From contig NZ_LNDD01000003.1 of the NCBI RefSeq assembly GCF_002865985.1, positions 310,001 to 374,000 on the forward strand: a DNA stretch of 64,000 bases. Direction: 5' to 3'. The notes below the pieces were generated by a model. It worked only from the letters and a program-made list of their open reading frames with translations, was not told where the DNA came from and ran no database searches. The stretch comes from Thermotoga sp. SG1. GTDB taxonomy: Bacteria; Thermotogota; Thermotogae; Thermotogales; Thermotogaceae. Made by a program: the position numbers and the translations under genes. Of the stretch, positions 35,503 through 45,831 are shown in pieces (the first letter of the stretch is position 1; every line of letters begins with the position of its first letter).

Positions 35503-37419
35503 TTGATCCTCAGAGAGATAAACCGCCTCTGTAAGGAGAAAATCACCGGAAAGAAGTTGTACGCAGTTCCAAAGCTTTGGATACCGGGATTTTTCAAAAA
35601 CTTCGAGGAAAAATCTGGAAAGTATTTCGTCGATCCGTACGAATTCGGTGCAGCTGTCACAGACTGGATATTAAAGCACTCCAAGAATCTCGATTACTCT
35701 CAACCTCTTTCGTTTTTAAAAGGCGAAAGTTCTCCTGACTGGATAAAACGCTCTGTCATTTATGGTTCCCTTCCACGAGCAACTGTTTCGTACAATCACA
35801 AAGGTTCTGGCTACTACGAAGAGGATGATGTCCTCGGTTTCCGTGAGGCGGGAACGTTCTTCAAGATGATTCTTCTTCTTCCGTTCATCAAATCGCTCGG
35901 AGTGGATGCCATTTACCTTCTTCCCGTCAGCAAAATGAGTGATCTTTTCAAAAAAGGGGGAGCTCCCTCTCCGTATTCTGTGAAGAATCCCATGGCGCTC
36001 GATGAGAGGTACCATGATCCGCTTCTTGAACCCTTCGGTGTGGAAGAGGAGTTCAAGGCTTTCGTTGAAGCATGTCACATCCTTGGAGTCAGAGTGATAC
36101 TCGATTTCATACCAAGAACAGCTTCAAGAGATTCGGATCTCATCAGAGAACACCCGGACTGGTTCTACTGGATAAGGGTTGAAGAACTCGCGGACTATAC
36201 TCCACCGACGGCAGAAGAGCTTCCTTTCAAAGTCCCAGATGAGGATGAACTGGAGATCATATACGGAAAAGAGAGCGTGAAAAAGCACCTCAAAAAGTTC
36301 ACACTCTCTCCGGATCGCATCAATCCAGAAAAGTGGGAAAAGATAAAGGAAGAAGAGGGTAACATTCTGGAGCTCATTGTGAGGGAGTTTGGAATCATAA
36401 CACCTCCTGGTTTTTCCGACTTGATAAACGATCCTCAGCCTACCTGGGACGATGTTACATTCTTGAGACTGTACCTTGACCACCCGGAGGCATCGAAAAA
36501 GTTTCTCGATCCAGATCAACCTCCTTATGTCCTCTACGATGTGATAAAAGCGAGTAAATTCCCAGGGAAAATACCCAACAGAGAACTCTGGGAGTATCTT
36601 GCAAGTGTGATTCCGCATTATCAGAAAAAGTACGGAATCGATGGAGCGAGACTCGACATGGGGCATGCCCTTCCAAAAGAACTCCTCGATCTCATAATAA
36701 AGAATGTGAAAGAGTACGATCCGGCCTTTGTGATGATAGCCGAAGAACTCGATATGAGCAGAGACAAAGCGGCAAAAGAGGCGGGCTACGACGTGATACT
36801 TGGAAGCAGCTGGTATTTTGCCGGAAGAACAGAAGAGATTGGAAAACTACCAGAGATTGCAGAAAGGCTCGTTCTTCCATTCCTGGCGTCCGTTGAAACA
36901 CCGGACACACCACGTATAGCCACAAGAAAGAATGCCTCCAGAATGAAAAAACTGGCACCCTTTGTGACCTACTTTCTCCCGAATGCAATTCCGTACATAA
37001 ACACAGGACAGGAGATAGGTGAAAAACAACCGATGAACCTCGGCCTGGACACAGATCCGAACTTGAGAAAGGTGTTACCACCGACAGACGAGTTTTTTGG
37101 AAAACTTGCCTTCTTCGACCACTACGCTCTCCACTGGGACAGGCCTGACAGGAGTGTTCTTTCCTTCATACGAAGGTTGTTGAAGGTGAGAGAACAGCTT
37201 GTCGAGTTCGTTCTCGAAGGAACCTTTAGAAACCTCTCTAGTGAGGATCTGGTTCTGTACTCTTACGAAAAAGACGGGAAAAAACTTGTCATCGCTGCAA
37301 ACGTTGGGAAAGAGACGAAAGAACTTTCCGGCGGCAGGGTTTGGAACGGAAGAAAGTGGGAAAGGAAAGGAAGGGTAATTCTCAAACCGTTGGAGTTTGT
37401 CCTTGTTCTTCGGGATTGA
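35503..37419 (+). CDS. mmtA: Maltosyltransferase (GH13, MmtA type)
   Basis: A 638-residue GH13-fold maltodextrin glycosyltransferase that moves maltosyl units between malto-oligosaccharides. Recognisable blocks: YAVPKLWIPGFFKNF, VDAIYLLPVSKMSDLFKKGG, VRVILDFIPRTASRDS (conserved region I), GIDGARLDMGHALP (region II with the nucleophile Asp), VMIAEELDMS (region III with the acid/base Glu) and ASVETPDTPR (region IV). It closely resembles the T. maritima enzyme of this name and size. TTG at 35503 follows GGAGGG by six bases; the ATG at 35497 would touch that site. The last 38 bases overlap the convergent rbgA gene. Confidence 0.95.
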   Translation: MILREINRLCKEKITGKKLYAVPKLWIPGFFKNFEEKSGKYFVDPYEFGAAVTDWILKHSKNLDYSQPLSFLKGESSPDWIKRSVIYGSLPRATVSYNHKGSGYYEEDDVLGFREAGTFFKMILLLPFIKSLGVDAIYLLPVSKMSDLFKKGGAPSPYSVKNPMALDERYHDPLLEPFGVEEEFKAFVEACHILGVRVILDFIPRTASRDSDLIREHPDWFYWIRVEELADYTPPTAEELPFKVPDEDELEIIYGKESVKKHLKKFTLSPDRINPEKWEKIKEEEGNILELIVREFGIITPPGFSDLINDPQPTWDDVTFLRLYLDHPEASKKFLDPDQPPYVLYDVIKASKFPGKIPNRELWEYLASVIPHYQKKYGIDGARLDMGHALPKELLDLIIKNVKEYDPAFVMIAEELDMSRDKAAKEAGYDVILGSSWYFAGRTEEIGKLPEIAERLVLPFLASVETPDTPRIATRKNASRMKKLAPFVTYFLPNAIPYINTGQEIGEKQPMNLGLDTDPNLRKVLPPTDEFFGKLAFFDHYALHWDRPDRSVLSFIRRLLKVREQLVEFVLEGTFRNLSSEDLVLYSYEKDGKKLVIAANVGKETKELSGGRVWNGRKWERKGRVILKPLEFVLVLRD

Positions 37420-38170
37420 TCTCGTCGGGTCGCTCGAAGGAGATGCGCCCCAGTTTTCCCTGAGACAGTTCTGTGAAAAACACTCTGATGGCACGATCTA
37501 GATCTGGGACTCCGCCCTTTTTGAGGAGTCCCCTTCTTTTTGCGAAGTTTTCGAAAAACGTGGTGAAATCCTCTTCGACTTTCTGATAGCGCTTGAAGAT
37601 ATCGAACGCTTTTTCAAAAACTTCGTGATCATCGATCCGATCTAGAGGAAGGCTTCCCACCAGAAGAAGCTTTGCAGCGAGGTCTTTGCTGAAGATGTTT
37701 TTGTAAAGAATACCCGGTGTGTCGAGGACTTTCACACCGTTTTCCAGAGAAAACCATTGTATGCCTTTTGTTATACCTGGCTGGGCACCTACTGAACTTG
37801 CTCTTTTTCCTTTCAGTTTGTTTATGATCGTTGATTTGCCCGTGTTCGGAACTCCCACAACCAGCACACGAGCGAGTCTATCAAGACGGAGTTTCCTCAG
37901 GAAGACCTGCCGGGGTTCATCCCTGTAGGTGATGATCACCTTTTTGCCCTTTTTTCTAAAGAAATCCACCCATTCTTTCGTTATCTTTTCGTCCGCCATG
38001 TCTACTTTGTTCAGAACGATGATCGTGTTTTTCCTGGAAAAATCCATTCCGTACGCCGATGTAGCAAAGGGGGCCCGGGCGTCCCGGACCTCCACAACTG
38101 TATTCACCAGTTTTAGAAGATCTTTGATCTGACGTTTTGCTTTTTCTATGTGACCAGGGTACCAGTTCAC
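37382..38170 (-). CDS. rbgA: Ribosome biogenesis GTPase RbgA (YlqF)
   Basis: A 262-residue circularly permuted GTPase needed for late 50S assembly. The order of motifs is diagnostic: MNWYPGHIEKAKRQIKD at the N-terminus, then G4 VLNKVDMAD, G1 VGVPNTGKSTIINKL, G2-region GAQPGITKG and G3 VLDTPGILY. The C-terminal domain is a helical RNA-binding module. The start GTG at 38170 overlaps the phosphohexomutase TGA. Confidence 0.94.
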   Translation of the reverse strand: MNWYPGHIEKAKRQIKDLLKLVNTVVEVRDARAPFATSAYGMDFSRKNTIIVLNKVDMADEKITKEWVDFFRKKGKKVIITYRDEPRQVFLRKLRLDRLARVLVVGVPNTGKSTIINKLKGKRASSVGAQPGITKGIQWFSLENGVKVLDTPGILYKNIFSKDLAAKLLLVGSLPLDRIDDHEVFEKAFDIFKRYQKVEEDFTTFFENFAKRRGLLKKGGVPDLDRAIRVFFTELSQGKLGRISFERPDEINPEEQGQTPTV

Positions 38171-39582
38171 AGTTTCAGAATCTCCCTGATCTTTTTTTCA
38201 CTTTCTTTCATGAGATTTTCTGCCCCTTCCCTTGTGTCTCCTCTCACATGGATGTACACCTTGAGCTTTGGCTCAGTTCCCGATGGTCTTACGAAGATCC
38301 TGGATTTCTCAAACATGAAGGCCACGGTTTCGTTTGGAATTATCCCTTTGTAACCTTTAGAGTAATCGATGATACCATCGTACTCCTTCAGAGATCTGTA
38401 TATCTCTACTGCTTTGCTGACATCTTCGAACTTGAAGTTGATCAATTTTTCCATGTAGTAGCCGTACTTTCTATAGAGTTCCTCGAGCTTTTCATACGGA
38501 TCGTAGTTGCTGAAAGCTATAGCAGAAAGGACACTTCCTACAACTCCATCCTTGTCTCTTGCGTGGTTACCTGCAAGGTATCCACAGCTTTCCTCAAAGC
38601 CAAAAACGAAGTTCCTGTCACCCTTTTTTGTGTGTTCTTCTATCAAATAACCGATGAATTTGAACCCTGTTGGAGTTTCTTCGAGGTAAGCGCCTCTTTC
38701 TTCACAAATGGGTCTTACCATGTCTGTGGTGACGATCGTTTTTATAACAAGGGGATTTTCCACCTTTACGTGTTCAAGTAGAAAATCTGTAAGGAGCACT
38801 CCGACCTGGTTTCCTGTGAGTCTTCTTCCTCTGTACACCACTCCCACCCTGTCACAGTCCGGATCGGTTGCAAGTCCAAGGGTCGCTTCCTTTTTGTTCA
38901 GCAAAACGAGTGCTTCATCTTCTTCGGGATTTGGAGTTGGGACCGTGGAGAAGTTTGGATCGGGTTTCATCTGTTCCTCCACGGGCCTCACTTTGAAACC
39001 AAGCCTTTTCAAAACCTCCGGAACGTAGTTTGCTCCTGTTCCATGGAGTGGGGAGTAGGCAATATCAAGACTTGTGTTCTTCGGAAGATTAGAGACGATA
39101 TTTATGACTTCTTCTATGTAGGCTTCTTTCACTTCGGAAGGTACGATCTTGATAGCTCCCTCACTCACACCGGAAATATCAACCTTCTTGTATATTTCGG
39201 TGATTTCGTCCGTGTATTTTGGAATTGCTTGAACTCCATCCCAAGTGTAGACCTTGTATCCGTTGTATTCTGGGGGGTTGTGGCTTGCTGTTATCACAAC
39301 TCCCGCACCGGCCTTCATGTATCTCACAGCAAAGGAGAGAACTGGCGTTGGCGTTGGTTCTGGAAACACGTAAGCTTCTATTCCTTCACCTGCAAAGACT
39401 CTTCCAGCGAGTTCTGCGAACTCTCTGGAGTTTTTTCTCGTGTCGTAGGCGATCACAACGCTTTTCAAGTTTCTCTGTTTCATCCAGAGGGCAACGCTCA
39501 GCGAAGCCCTCTTCACCGTGTCCTCATCGAACTCTCCCTTTCTCATCACACCTCGAATTCCACCCGTTCCAAACAGGATCAT
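38167..39582 (-). CDS. Phosphoglucomutase/phosphomannomutase
   Basis: A 471-residue alpha-D-phosphohexomutase with all four signature loops: the phosphoserine loop VVITASHNPPEYNGY (near 100), the Mg loop LATDPDCDRVGVV (near 240), the sugar loop FGFEESCGYLAGNHARDKDG (near 325) and the phosphate loop RPSGTEPKLKVY (near 435). It interconverts hexose 1- and 6-phosphates; glucose versus mannose preference cannot be read from the sequence. It overlaps neighbours on both sides by four bases. Confidence 0.93.
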   Translation of the reverse strand: MILFGTGGIRGVMRKGEFDEDTVKRASLSVALWMKQRNLKSVVIAYDTRKNSREFAELAGRVFAGEGIEAYVFPEPTPTPVLSFAVRYMKAGAGVVITASHNPPEYNGYKVYTWDGVQAIPKYTDEITEIYKKVDISGVSEGAIKIVPSEVKEAYIEEVINIVSNLPKNTSLDIAYSPLHGTGANYVPEVLKRLGFKVRPVEEQMKPDPNFSTVPTPNPEEDEALVLLNKKEATLGLATDPDCDRVGVVYRGRRLTGNQVGVLLTDFLLEHVKVENPLVIKTIVTTDMVRPICEERGAYLEETPTGFKFIGYLIEEHTKKGDRNFVFGFEESCGYLAGNHARDKDGVVGSVLSAIAFSNYDPYEKLEELYRKYGYYMEKLINFKFEDVSKAVEIYRSLKEYDGIIDYSKGYKGIIPNETVAFMFEKSRIFVRPSGTEPKLKVYIHVRGDTREGAENLMKESEKKIREILKL

Positions 39583-41375
39583 CCCTTTTCACCTCCAGAG
39601 AGAATATTTTGCACCTTGAATCTGGGGCAGATACCACAGAGATAGCAACCCTTCCATCTGCAATCCTCTGTAGTTTTTCCCTCGAGTGCCCTCTGGTATT
39701 CTCTCACCAAAAACTCCTTCGTGACACCCATGTCTATGTGATCCCAGGGAAATTCCTCTTCCGTTTTTCTTTCTCTCAAGTACTCCTCTGGATCTATTCC
39801 TGTCAGATCGAACGCCTTTTTCCATACGTTGAAGTCAAACATCTCACTCCACTCATCGAAAAGCGCTCCAAGTTCGTTTGCCTTCACTATGAGATCCAGA
39901 AGTTTTCTATCACCCCTCGAGAAGATCCCCTCCAGAAGACTCATCTCTGGATTATGGTACGAGACTTTTGCGAACCTTCTTGCTCTGGTAAGGATTTTGA
40001 ATTTTTCGTTTGCTTCTTCTGGGGTGATCTGTCGGGCAAACTGAAACGGCGTGTGTGGTTTTGGAACGAAAACGGCCACAGACGCTGAAACCTCTTTGAA
40101 TCCGATGGTTCTGACCTTTCTCAGAAGATCGATCAGTGCCTTCAGATCTTCTTCCGTTTCACCGGGAAGGCCTATCATGAAGTAGAGTTTTACCCGTCTC
40201 CATCCTGATTTCCTCGCTGCTTCCAGTGTCGAGAAGATGTCATGATCTTCTATGTTCTTGTTTATGATGTTTCTCAGACGTTGTGTGGAGGCCTCGGGAG
40301 CAAAGGTGAGTCCTGTTTTCCTGACCGACGCGATCCTGGAGGCGATCTCCACACCGAACCTGTCCATCCTCGTTGATGGGATGGAAACGGCGATCTTTTT
40401 TTCAGAAAATCTACTCAGCAGTTTTTCCACAACTTTTTCGATCTGTGTATGATCCATCGTCGAGAGCGAAAGAAGCGAGATCTCTTCGTACCCTGTGTTT
40501 TTCAGCATTTTTTCAGCGTTTTCGATGATGTTTTCGAGTGATCTTTCCCTCACCGGTCTGTAAAAAACACTCGCATGACAGAACCTGCATCCCCTTGTGC
40601 ATCCGCGTGCGACTTCCACAACCGCCCTATCGTGGACGGATTCTGTGTTCGGAAGGATTTTTCTTACAGGAACTGGCTGAGCGTTCAGATCCTTCACGAT
40701 CCTTCTTTTTATCGACGCTGGAAACTCAACTGATACGGGAACGATCCTTTTTCCTCGCTGCTCGTAGAAAGCGGGAACGTACACTCCTTCGATCTTTGAA
40801 AGTTCTTTCCAGATGGTTTCTCTGTTTTCTCCCTTCGTTTCTTTCAGGACTTTTGTGATCTCCAGGATGGCCTCTTCTCCGTCACCCACAAGGATCGCGT
40901 CGAAAAACCCGTAAACAGGTTCTGGATTGGAGGAACAGGGACCTCCCCCAAGAACGATGGGATCTTTCTTTCTTTCCCAGAAAAACAGTGGAATTTTTGA
41001 GAGTTTCAAAACTTCGACGACGTTGGTATAAGAAAGTTCGTACTCCAGAGAGATTCCAACTGCGTCCATCTGATAGAGCGGTGTGTAGGACTCCATCGTG
41101 TAGAGTGGGATATCCCTTTCCTTCATCTTCTCTATCATATCAATCCATGGAAGATAGCTTCTTTCTGCCCAGATATCGGGCTGGCTGTTCAGGATGTGAT
41201 AGAGTATCTCGAGGCCGTAGTTTGAGGTTCCGATCTCGTAGGTGTCGGGGAAAACAAGGGCGATCCGAAGTGAAACTTCTTTCGGATCTTTTACAACACT
41301 GTTTATCTCCTTGCCTATGTACCTGCTTGGTTTTTTGACCCATGGTAGTGTTTCGTTCAGGAATTTTAGGATCAT
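39579..41375 (-). CDS. B12-binding-like radical SAM protein (TIGR03960-type)
   Basis: A 598-residue protein. An N-terminal cobalamin-binding-like Rossmann domain (about 25-200, with LVFPDTYEIGTSNYGLEILY) precedes a radical-SAM core with the 4Fe-4S motif CTRGCRFCHASVFYRP (near 255). GLPGETEEDLKALIDL and FVPKPHTPFQF are further core motifs, and a cysteine-rich C-terminus (CRWKGCYLCGICPRF) may hold another cluster. The arrangement matches the TIGR03960 family, of unknown reaction. The next gene on this strand is the phosphohexomutase; no ribosomal gene adjoins it. Confidence 0.87.
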   Translation of the reverse strand: MILKFLNETLPWVKKPSRYIGKEINSVVKDPKEVSLRIALVFPDTYEIGTSNYGLEILYHILNSQPDIWAERSYLPWIDMIEKMKERDIPLYTMESYTPLYQMDAVGISLEYELSYTNVVEVLKLSKIPLFFWERKKDPIVLGGGPCSSNPEPVYGFFDAILVGDGEEAILEITKVLKETKGENRETIWKELSKIEGVYVPAFYEQRGKRIVPVSVEFPASIKRRIVKDLNAQPVPVRKILPNTESVHDRAVVEVARGCTRGCRFCHASVFYRPVRERSLENIIENAEKMLKNTGYEEISLLSLSTMDHTQIEKVVEKLLSRFSEKKIAVSIPSTRMDRFGVEIASRIASVRKTGLTFAPEASTQRLRNIINKNIEDHDIFSTLEAARKSGWRRVKLYFMIGLPGETEEDLKALIDLLRKVRTIGFKEVSASVAVFVPKPHTPFQFARQITPEEANEKFKILTRARRFAKVSYHNPEMSLLEGIFSRGDRKLLDLIVKANELGALFDEWSEMFDFNVWKKAFDLTGIDPEEYLRERKTEEEFPWDHIDMGVTKEFLVREYQRALEGKTTEDCRWKGCYLCGICPRFKVQNILSGGEKG

Positions 41376-41430
41376 TTTTTCACCTCAATTTCGATTTTAT
41401 CATTATATAATTGAATGGCGAGGTGGGAAA

Positions 41431-42369
41431 ATGGATGAATTGATCGTGAAATATGCAAAAAACCAGCTGGAACTTTTGAAGAAAATCGTGGAAAGATCAG
41501 AAGGAGTCTCTCTCCTCATAGATGGTGAGGATCTTTCTTATCAGAGGGAAATCTCCCTGGCACTGCCCGAGTATGTGGAGAAGTTTCCACCGAAGGCATC
41601 GGACGTGCTGGAAATCGATCCAAAGGGTGAAAACATCGGAATAGATGAGATTCGATCGATAAAGGACTTTTTGAATTACAGTCCAGAACTTTACAGCAGA
41701 AAGTACGTGATTGTCCACGATTGTGAGAGGATGACTCAACAGGCAGCAAACGCTTTCTTGAAGACCCTTGAAGAGCCACCCGAATATGCTGTGATCGTGC
41801 TGAACACCAGACACTGGCATTATCTGCTTCCCACGATAAAGAGCAGGGTTTTCAGGGTGAGTGTGAGGGTACCCAGAGAATTCTGGGAAACGGTGAAGGA
41901 GAAAATTGGAGACCTGTGGAAAGAGCTTCCGCTTCTTGAAAGAGATTTTTCGATGGCTCTGGAAGCGTATAAGTTCGGTCGAGAAAAGATTCTGTCTCTT
42001 CTGGAAAACGTGAAATCTCTGGGATTCGACCAGCTTTTGAAAAAGGTAATGGGAAAGGGTCTGGAAGGTTATCTTGCCTGTAGGGAGCTTCTAGAGAGGC
42101 TTTCTGGAGTAGAACCGAAGGAATTCTTCACCCTTTTTGATCAGGTGGTGAATACCGTCACCGGTAAAGATGCATTTCTTTTGATTCAGAAAATGGTGAG
42201 AATCGTTCTTCATGAAAACGTATGGGAAGGAGTTGACGATCAGAAAAACGTTTCTTTCCTTGACTCCATTCTCAGAGTGAAGACGGCAAACCTGAACACC
42301 AGAATCACCTTGATGAACGTTTTGATCATACACAGGAAAAGAAAGAGAGGTGTTCACGCTTGGAGCTGA
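41431..42369 (+). CDS. holB: DNA polymerase III delta-prime subunit-like protein
   Basis: A 312-residue clamp-loader subunit. IGIDEIRSIKDFLNYSPELY, YVIVHDCERMTQQAANAFLK and TLEEPPEYAVIVL are the conserved delta-prime/tau blocks, and the SRx motif is in TIKSRVFRV. No functional Walker A is present, as expected for delta-prime. The ATG at 41431 follows GAGGTGG. It begins a + strand run with ricT, as in many bacteria where holB and the PSP1-domain gene are adjacent. Confidence 0.88.
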   Translation: MDELIVKYAKNQLELLKKIVERSEGVSLLIDGEDLSYQREISLALPEYVEKFPPKASDVLEIDPKGENIGIDEIRSIKDFLNYSPELYSRKYVIVHDCERMTQQAANAFLKTLEEPPEYAVIVLNTRHWHYLLPTIKSRVFRVSVRVPREFWETVKEKIGDLWKELPLLERDFSMALEAYKFGREKILSLLENVKSLGFDQLLKKVMGKGLEGYLACRELLERLSGVEPKEFFTLFDQVVNTVTGKDAFLLIQKMVRIVLHENVWEGVDDQKNVSFLDSILRVKTANLNTRITLMNVLIIHRKRKRGVHAWS

Positions 42370-43175
42370 AAGCAAAGGCAGTGGGTGTGGAGATAATCCC
42401 AAAGGGTAAGATAATATACTACTCCGTTCCAAACGGTGAGGAATATTCAAGAGGAGATCTGGTCCTTGTGATGGGAGACTTCGGTCTTGAAGTCGGTAGG
42501 GTCCTCATACCCGTTCGTGAGGTGAGCATAGACGAGGTCGGCTACGAGTTAAAAGCCGTGATCAGAAAACTGACGGAGGAAGACATGGAGCAGCACAAAA
42601 AGAACGTGGAGGACGCATGGAAGGCCTTCCAGATCTGTAAACAGAAGATAAAGGAACACGGTCTTCCGATGAAGCTCCTCCATGCAAGGTACACCTTTGA
42701 CAGATCAAGACTCATATTCTTCTTCAGTGCGGAAGGAAGGGTCGACTTCAGAGAACTCGTGAGAGACCTTGCGAAAATATTCAAAACCAGGATAGAACTG
42801 CGCCAGGTTGGTGTAAGGGACGAGATGAAGTTCTTTGGGGGCCTTGGACTGTGTGGACTTCCAGCGTGTTGCTCCACTTTCCTCAGGGAGTTCTCCAGTG
42901 TCACGTTGAAACACGCCAAAAAACAGCAGATGATGATCAACCCGGCCAAGATATCCGGGCCCTGTCGAAGATTGCTCTGCTGTCTCACTTATGAGTACGA
43001 CTTCTATGAAAAGGAACTGAAAGGAATTCCCGACGAGGGAAGCACCATAACTTACGAAGGCAAACGTTACAGGGTGGTCAACGTGAACGTGTTTCTGAAA
43101 ACGGTGACCCTTTTCTCCGACCAGGAGGGAGAGATGATAAAGGTCCCGTTCGATCGTTTCAGGAAGGGGGAATGA
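42360..43175 (+). CDS. ricT: PSP1-domain protein RicT/YaaT
   Basis: A 271-residue protein of the RicT (YaaT) family. Conserved elements: YSVPNGEEYSRGDLVLV, KLLHARYTFDRSRLIFFFSAE, LRQVGVRDEMKFFGGLGLCG and the cysteine set CGLPACCSTFLREF ... PCRRLLCCLTYEYDFY. In Bacillus it joins RicA and RicF in a complex that carries Fe-S clusters and affects RNA processing and competence. TTG at 42360 overlaps the holB end by ten bases behind GAGAGGTG. Confidence 0.92.
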   Translation: MELKAKAVGVEIIPKGKIIYYSVPNGEEYSRGDLVLVMGDFGLEVGRVLIPVREVSIDEVGYELKAVIRKLTEEDMEQHKKNVEDAWKAFQICKQKIKEHGLPMKLLHARYTFDRSRLIFFFSAEGRVDFRELVRDLAKIFKTRIELRQVGVRDEMKFFGGLGLCGLPACCSTFLREFSSVTLKHAKKQQMMINPAKISGPCRRLLCCLTYEYDFYEKELKGIPDEGSTITYEGKRYRVVNVNVFLKTVTLFSDQEGEMIKVPFDRFRKGE

Positions 43176-43399
43176 GGATGTTCCAGGGGATTGGAAAGTT
43201 TTTGATCCTCATGGGACTCATTCTTGTGGTTTTCGGAATTCTACTTGTGCTATTCGAAAAGATACCATTTCTCGGAAAGCTTCCCGGGGATATAGTGATA
43301 AGGCGAAAGAACTTCGTTTTCTACTTTCCATTGATGACGAGTTTGATCATCAGCGTGGTTATATCTCTCATTCTGTACCTGATATCCCGGATGAGGTGA
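43172..43399 (+). CDS. DUF2905 small membrane protein
   Basis: A 75-residue protein with two hydrophobic helices (about 10-28 and 50-72) flanking the loop EKIPFLGKLPGDIVIRRKNF, which is the signature of DUF2905. The family is widespread in Firmicutes and Thermotogae and its function is unknown. The ATG overlaps the ricT stop (ATGA). Confidence 0.85.
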   Translation: MRMFQGIGKFLILMGLILVVFGILLVLFEKIPFLGKLPGDIVIRRKNFVFYFPLMTSLIISVVISLILYLISRMR

Positions 43400-43403
43400 T
43401 GGT

Positions 43404-43718
43404 ATGGACGATCAGATAAAGAGAAAGGTTTACAGCTACATTGGATTCGCTGTGAAGGCAAGAAAGGTTGTATTCGGAAAAGAACGTATCAGGGCGTACA
43501 TAAGGGCTCCGAGAGAGAAAAAACTCATCATCATAGCGGAGGACGCGAGCGAGAGGACAAAGAAAGATACCATCGTGCGATGTGAGAACAGAAACGTTCC
43601 CTACATCGTCATGTTCACCAAAGAAGAACTGGGGAGGCTTCTGGACAAACCCGGTGTTTCCGTGATAGGCCTGGAAGAAGACAACCTGATAGAGGCTATA
43701 GAAAAGGTGGTAAAATAG
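43404..43718 (+). CDS. L7Ae/L30e-family RNA-binding protein (YlxQ-like)
   Basis: A 104-residue protein of the L7Ae/L30e/S12e/Gadd45 fold: [39 protein letters not shown] and [14 protein letters not shown]-like [15 protein letters not shown]. YlxQ proteins lie beside infB in many bacteria and bind kinked RNA. It begins four bases after DUF2905 and ends 19 bases before infB. Confidence 0.9.
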   Translation: MDDQIKRKVYSYIGFAVKARKVVFGKERIRAYIRAPREKKLIIIAEDASERTKKDTIVRCENRNVPYIVMFTKEELGRLLDKPGVSVIGLEEDNLIEAIEKVVK

Positions 43719-43737
43719 ACGAGGTGAGGTGATAGAA

Positions 43738-45807
43738 GTGGCCAGATTGAGAGTCTATGAACTGGCGAAAAAACTCAACATGTCTCCGAAAGAACTCCTT
43801 CAAGAACTGGAAGAACTCGGCGTCAGTGTGAAAAACCACATGAGTTTTGTGGATGAGGAGATCGCGAACATCATCATAGATCTGCTGGAAGAAGACAGGG
43901 GAAAGAAATCAAAGCAGCCTTCAAAACCAAAGAGAGAAAGTGACGAAGAGATAGAAAAGGAAGTCGTTGAAAAGAAAAAGAGGAGAAAAATCACATTAAA
44001 ACCGGACGAGTTAAAACTCGACATAATCGCTGAAAAAATAGGTGTCCCTCAGAACAAGATCATACAGGATATGTTCGTAAAAAGGGGCATCGCACTGAGG
44101 CCGGGTCAAATCTTAAAACTCGAAGAGGTAGATCAGATCCTGAAAGAATACAAGGTGGAAGTGGAACTGGAGGAAGAGAGAAGAATTGAAGAAGAAATCG
44201 ATGAATTCGAACTTCTGGAGAAGAAGTACCAGGAGCTCTACGAGAAAGAGAAGGACAAACTGGTGCCAAGACCTCCCGTTGTGACGGTGATGGGGCACGT
44301 CGATCACGGAAAGACAACGCTTCTTGACAGGATCAGGTCTACAAGGGTTGCCGAAAAAGAAGAAGGTGGTATAACCCAGTCCATAGGTGCATATCAGGTG
44401 GAAGTGAACGGAAAGAAGATCACGTTCATAGATACACCGGGGCACGAACTCTTCACAGAGATGAGAGCAAGGGGTGCCCAGGCGACGGACATCGTTGTAC
44501 TTGTTGTCGCTGCTGACGACGGAGTGATGCCCCAGACGATAGAAGCGTACAACCATGCAAAGGCGGCGAACGTTCCCATCATAGTCGCGATAAACAAGAT
44601 AGACAAGCCGAATGCGAATGTGGAGAAGACAAAACAGGAACTCGTGGAAAAACTCGGTCTCATCCCGGAAGAATGGGGTGGCGATACGATCGTTGTTCCC
44701 ATCTCAGCGAGGACCGGACAGGGAGTGGATGAGCTCCTCGAGATGATTCTCCTCGTTGCAGAAATGAACGAGATCAAGTGTTATCCTGAAGGACCCGCAA
44801 GGGCGGTGATAATAGAGTCCAAACTGGACAAGAAGATGGGACCTGTTGCAAGTGTGATAGTGAAAGACGGTGTTCTGAGAGTGGGAGACGCCGTCGTGGC
44901 TTCCAACACCTACGGAAAGGTGAGAAACCTGTTCGACGACAGGATAAGACCTATAAAGGAGGCACTCCCGTCTCAGCCCGTTATGATCCTTGGATTCGAG
45001 GACATACCGGACGTTCACTCGAACGTTTACGTGGTGGAAAGTGTGGAAAAGGCGAAAAGTATCGTTGAAAAAAGACTGGAAAAGTTGGAGTCTCAAAAAC
45101 AGACGAAAAAGCACGTAAACCTGGAAGAACTCATGAAGATGATGCAGGAAAAAGACAAAAAGATCCTGAACCTCATTCTGAAAGCAGACACCTACGGTTC
45201 GGTTGCGGCACTGAGGAACGCCATAAACAAACTCCAGTCCAGGGAGATAGAGCTGAACATCGTCCATGCTGGAGTTGGTGAGATCAGCACCAGCGACGTC
45301 ATGCTGGCTGCAGCCGTGGACGGTGTGATACTCGGTTTCAAGGTGAAGGTGAACAACAAGGCCAGGATACTTGCAGAGCAGGAAGGAGTTGACGTGAGGA
45401 CGTACTCCATCATCTACAAACTCGTTGACGATCTGAAACTAGCGTTGGAGGGAATGCTGGAGCCCGAAGAAGTGGAAGAAGTGATCGGACATGGAGAGAT
45501 AAAAAAGGTCTTCAAGATCTCAAAGGTTGGAAAAGTTGCCGGTGTTCAGATGCTGGATGGAAAGGCAGACAAAGATGGTTTTGTGAGAATCTACAGAAAC
45601 GGCCAACTTGTTTTTGAAGGAAAGATAGAGAGCCTAAAGCATTACAAAGAAGACGTGAATGTCGTTGAAGCACCACAGGAATGCGGTATAAAATTTGCGG
45701 GCTTCGACGACATACAGGAAGGAGATGAACTCGAGTTCTACGTGATAAAGAAGGTAAAGAGAAAACCTACTTTTGTAGAAGAGCAGACGGTTCAAGAACA
45801 GAAATGA
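43738..45807 (+). CDS. infB: Translation initiation factor IF-2
   Basis: A 689-residue IF-2. The IF2_N motif is [20 protein letters not shown], followed by a charged linker. The GTPase domain has G1 [10 protein letters not shown]2 [13 protein letters not shown]3 DTPGHE and G4 NKIDKPN, with domains II to IV after it ([14 protein letters not shown] begins domain III; the C2 domain ends the protein). It delivers fMet-tRNA to the P site. GTG at 43738 follows GAGGTGAGGTGA; an upstream GTG at 43729 overlaps that site. The N-terminal extension is short, as usual in thermophiles. Confidence 0.97.
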   Translation: MARLRVYELAKKLNMSPKELLQELEELGVSVKNHMSFVDEEIANIIIDLLEEDRGKKSKQPSKPKRESDEEIEKEVVEKKKRRKITLKPDELKLDIIAEKIGVPQNKIIQDMFVKRGIALRPGQILKLEEVDQILKEYKVEVELEEERRIEEEIDEFELLEKKYQELYEKEKDKLVPRPPVVTVMGHVDHGKTTLLDRIRSTRVAEKEEGGITQSIGAYQVEVNGKKITFIDTPGHELFTEMRARGAQATDIVVLVVAADDGVMPQTIEAYNHAKAANVPIIVAINKIDKPNANVEKTKQELVEKLGLIPEEWGGDTIVVPISARTGQGVDELLEMILLVAEMNEIKCYPEGPARAVIIESKLDKKMGPVASVIVKDGVLRVGDAVVASNTYGKVRNLFDDRIRPIKEALPSQPVMILGFEDIPDVHSNVYVVESVEKAKSIVEKRLEKLESQKQTKKHVNLEELMKMMQEKDKKILNLILKADTYGSVAALRNAINKLQSREIELNIVHAGVGEISTSDVMLAAAVDGVILGFKVKVNNKARILAEQEGVDVRTYSIIYKLVDDLKLALEGMLEPEEVEEVIGHGEIKKVFKISKVGKVAGVQMLDGKADKDGFVRIYRNGQLVFEGKIESLKHYKEDVNVVEAPQECGIKFAGFDDIQEGDELEFYVIKKVKRKPTFVEEQTVQEQK

Positions 45808-45831
45808 AGGGGCAGAGCCCCTTCTTTTTTA
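45806..45831 (+). terminator. Intrinsic terminator after infB
   Basis: GAAGGGGC (45806-45813) and GCCCCTTC (45817-45824) pair around loop AGA and are followed by TTTTTTA. The stem starts on the second base of the TGA stop codon, and the T tract runs into the stop of the convergent gene. Confidence 0.95.
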
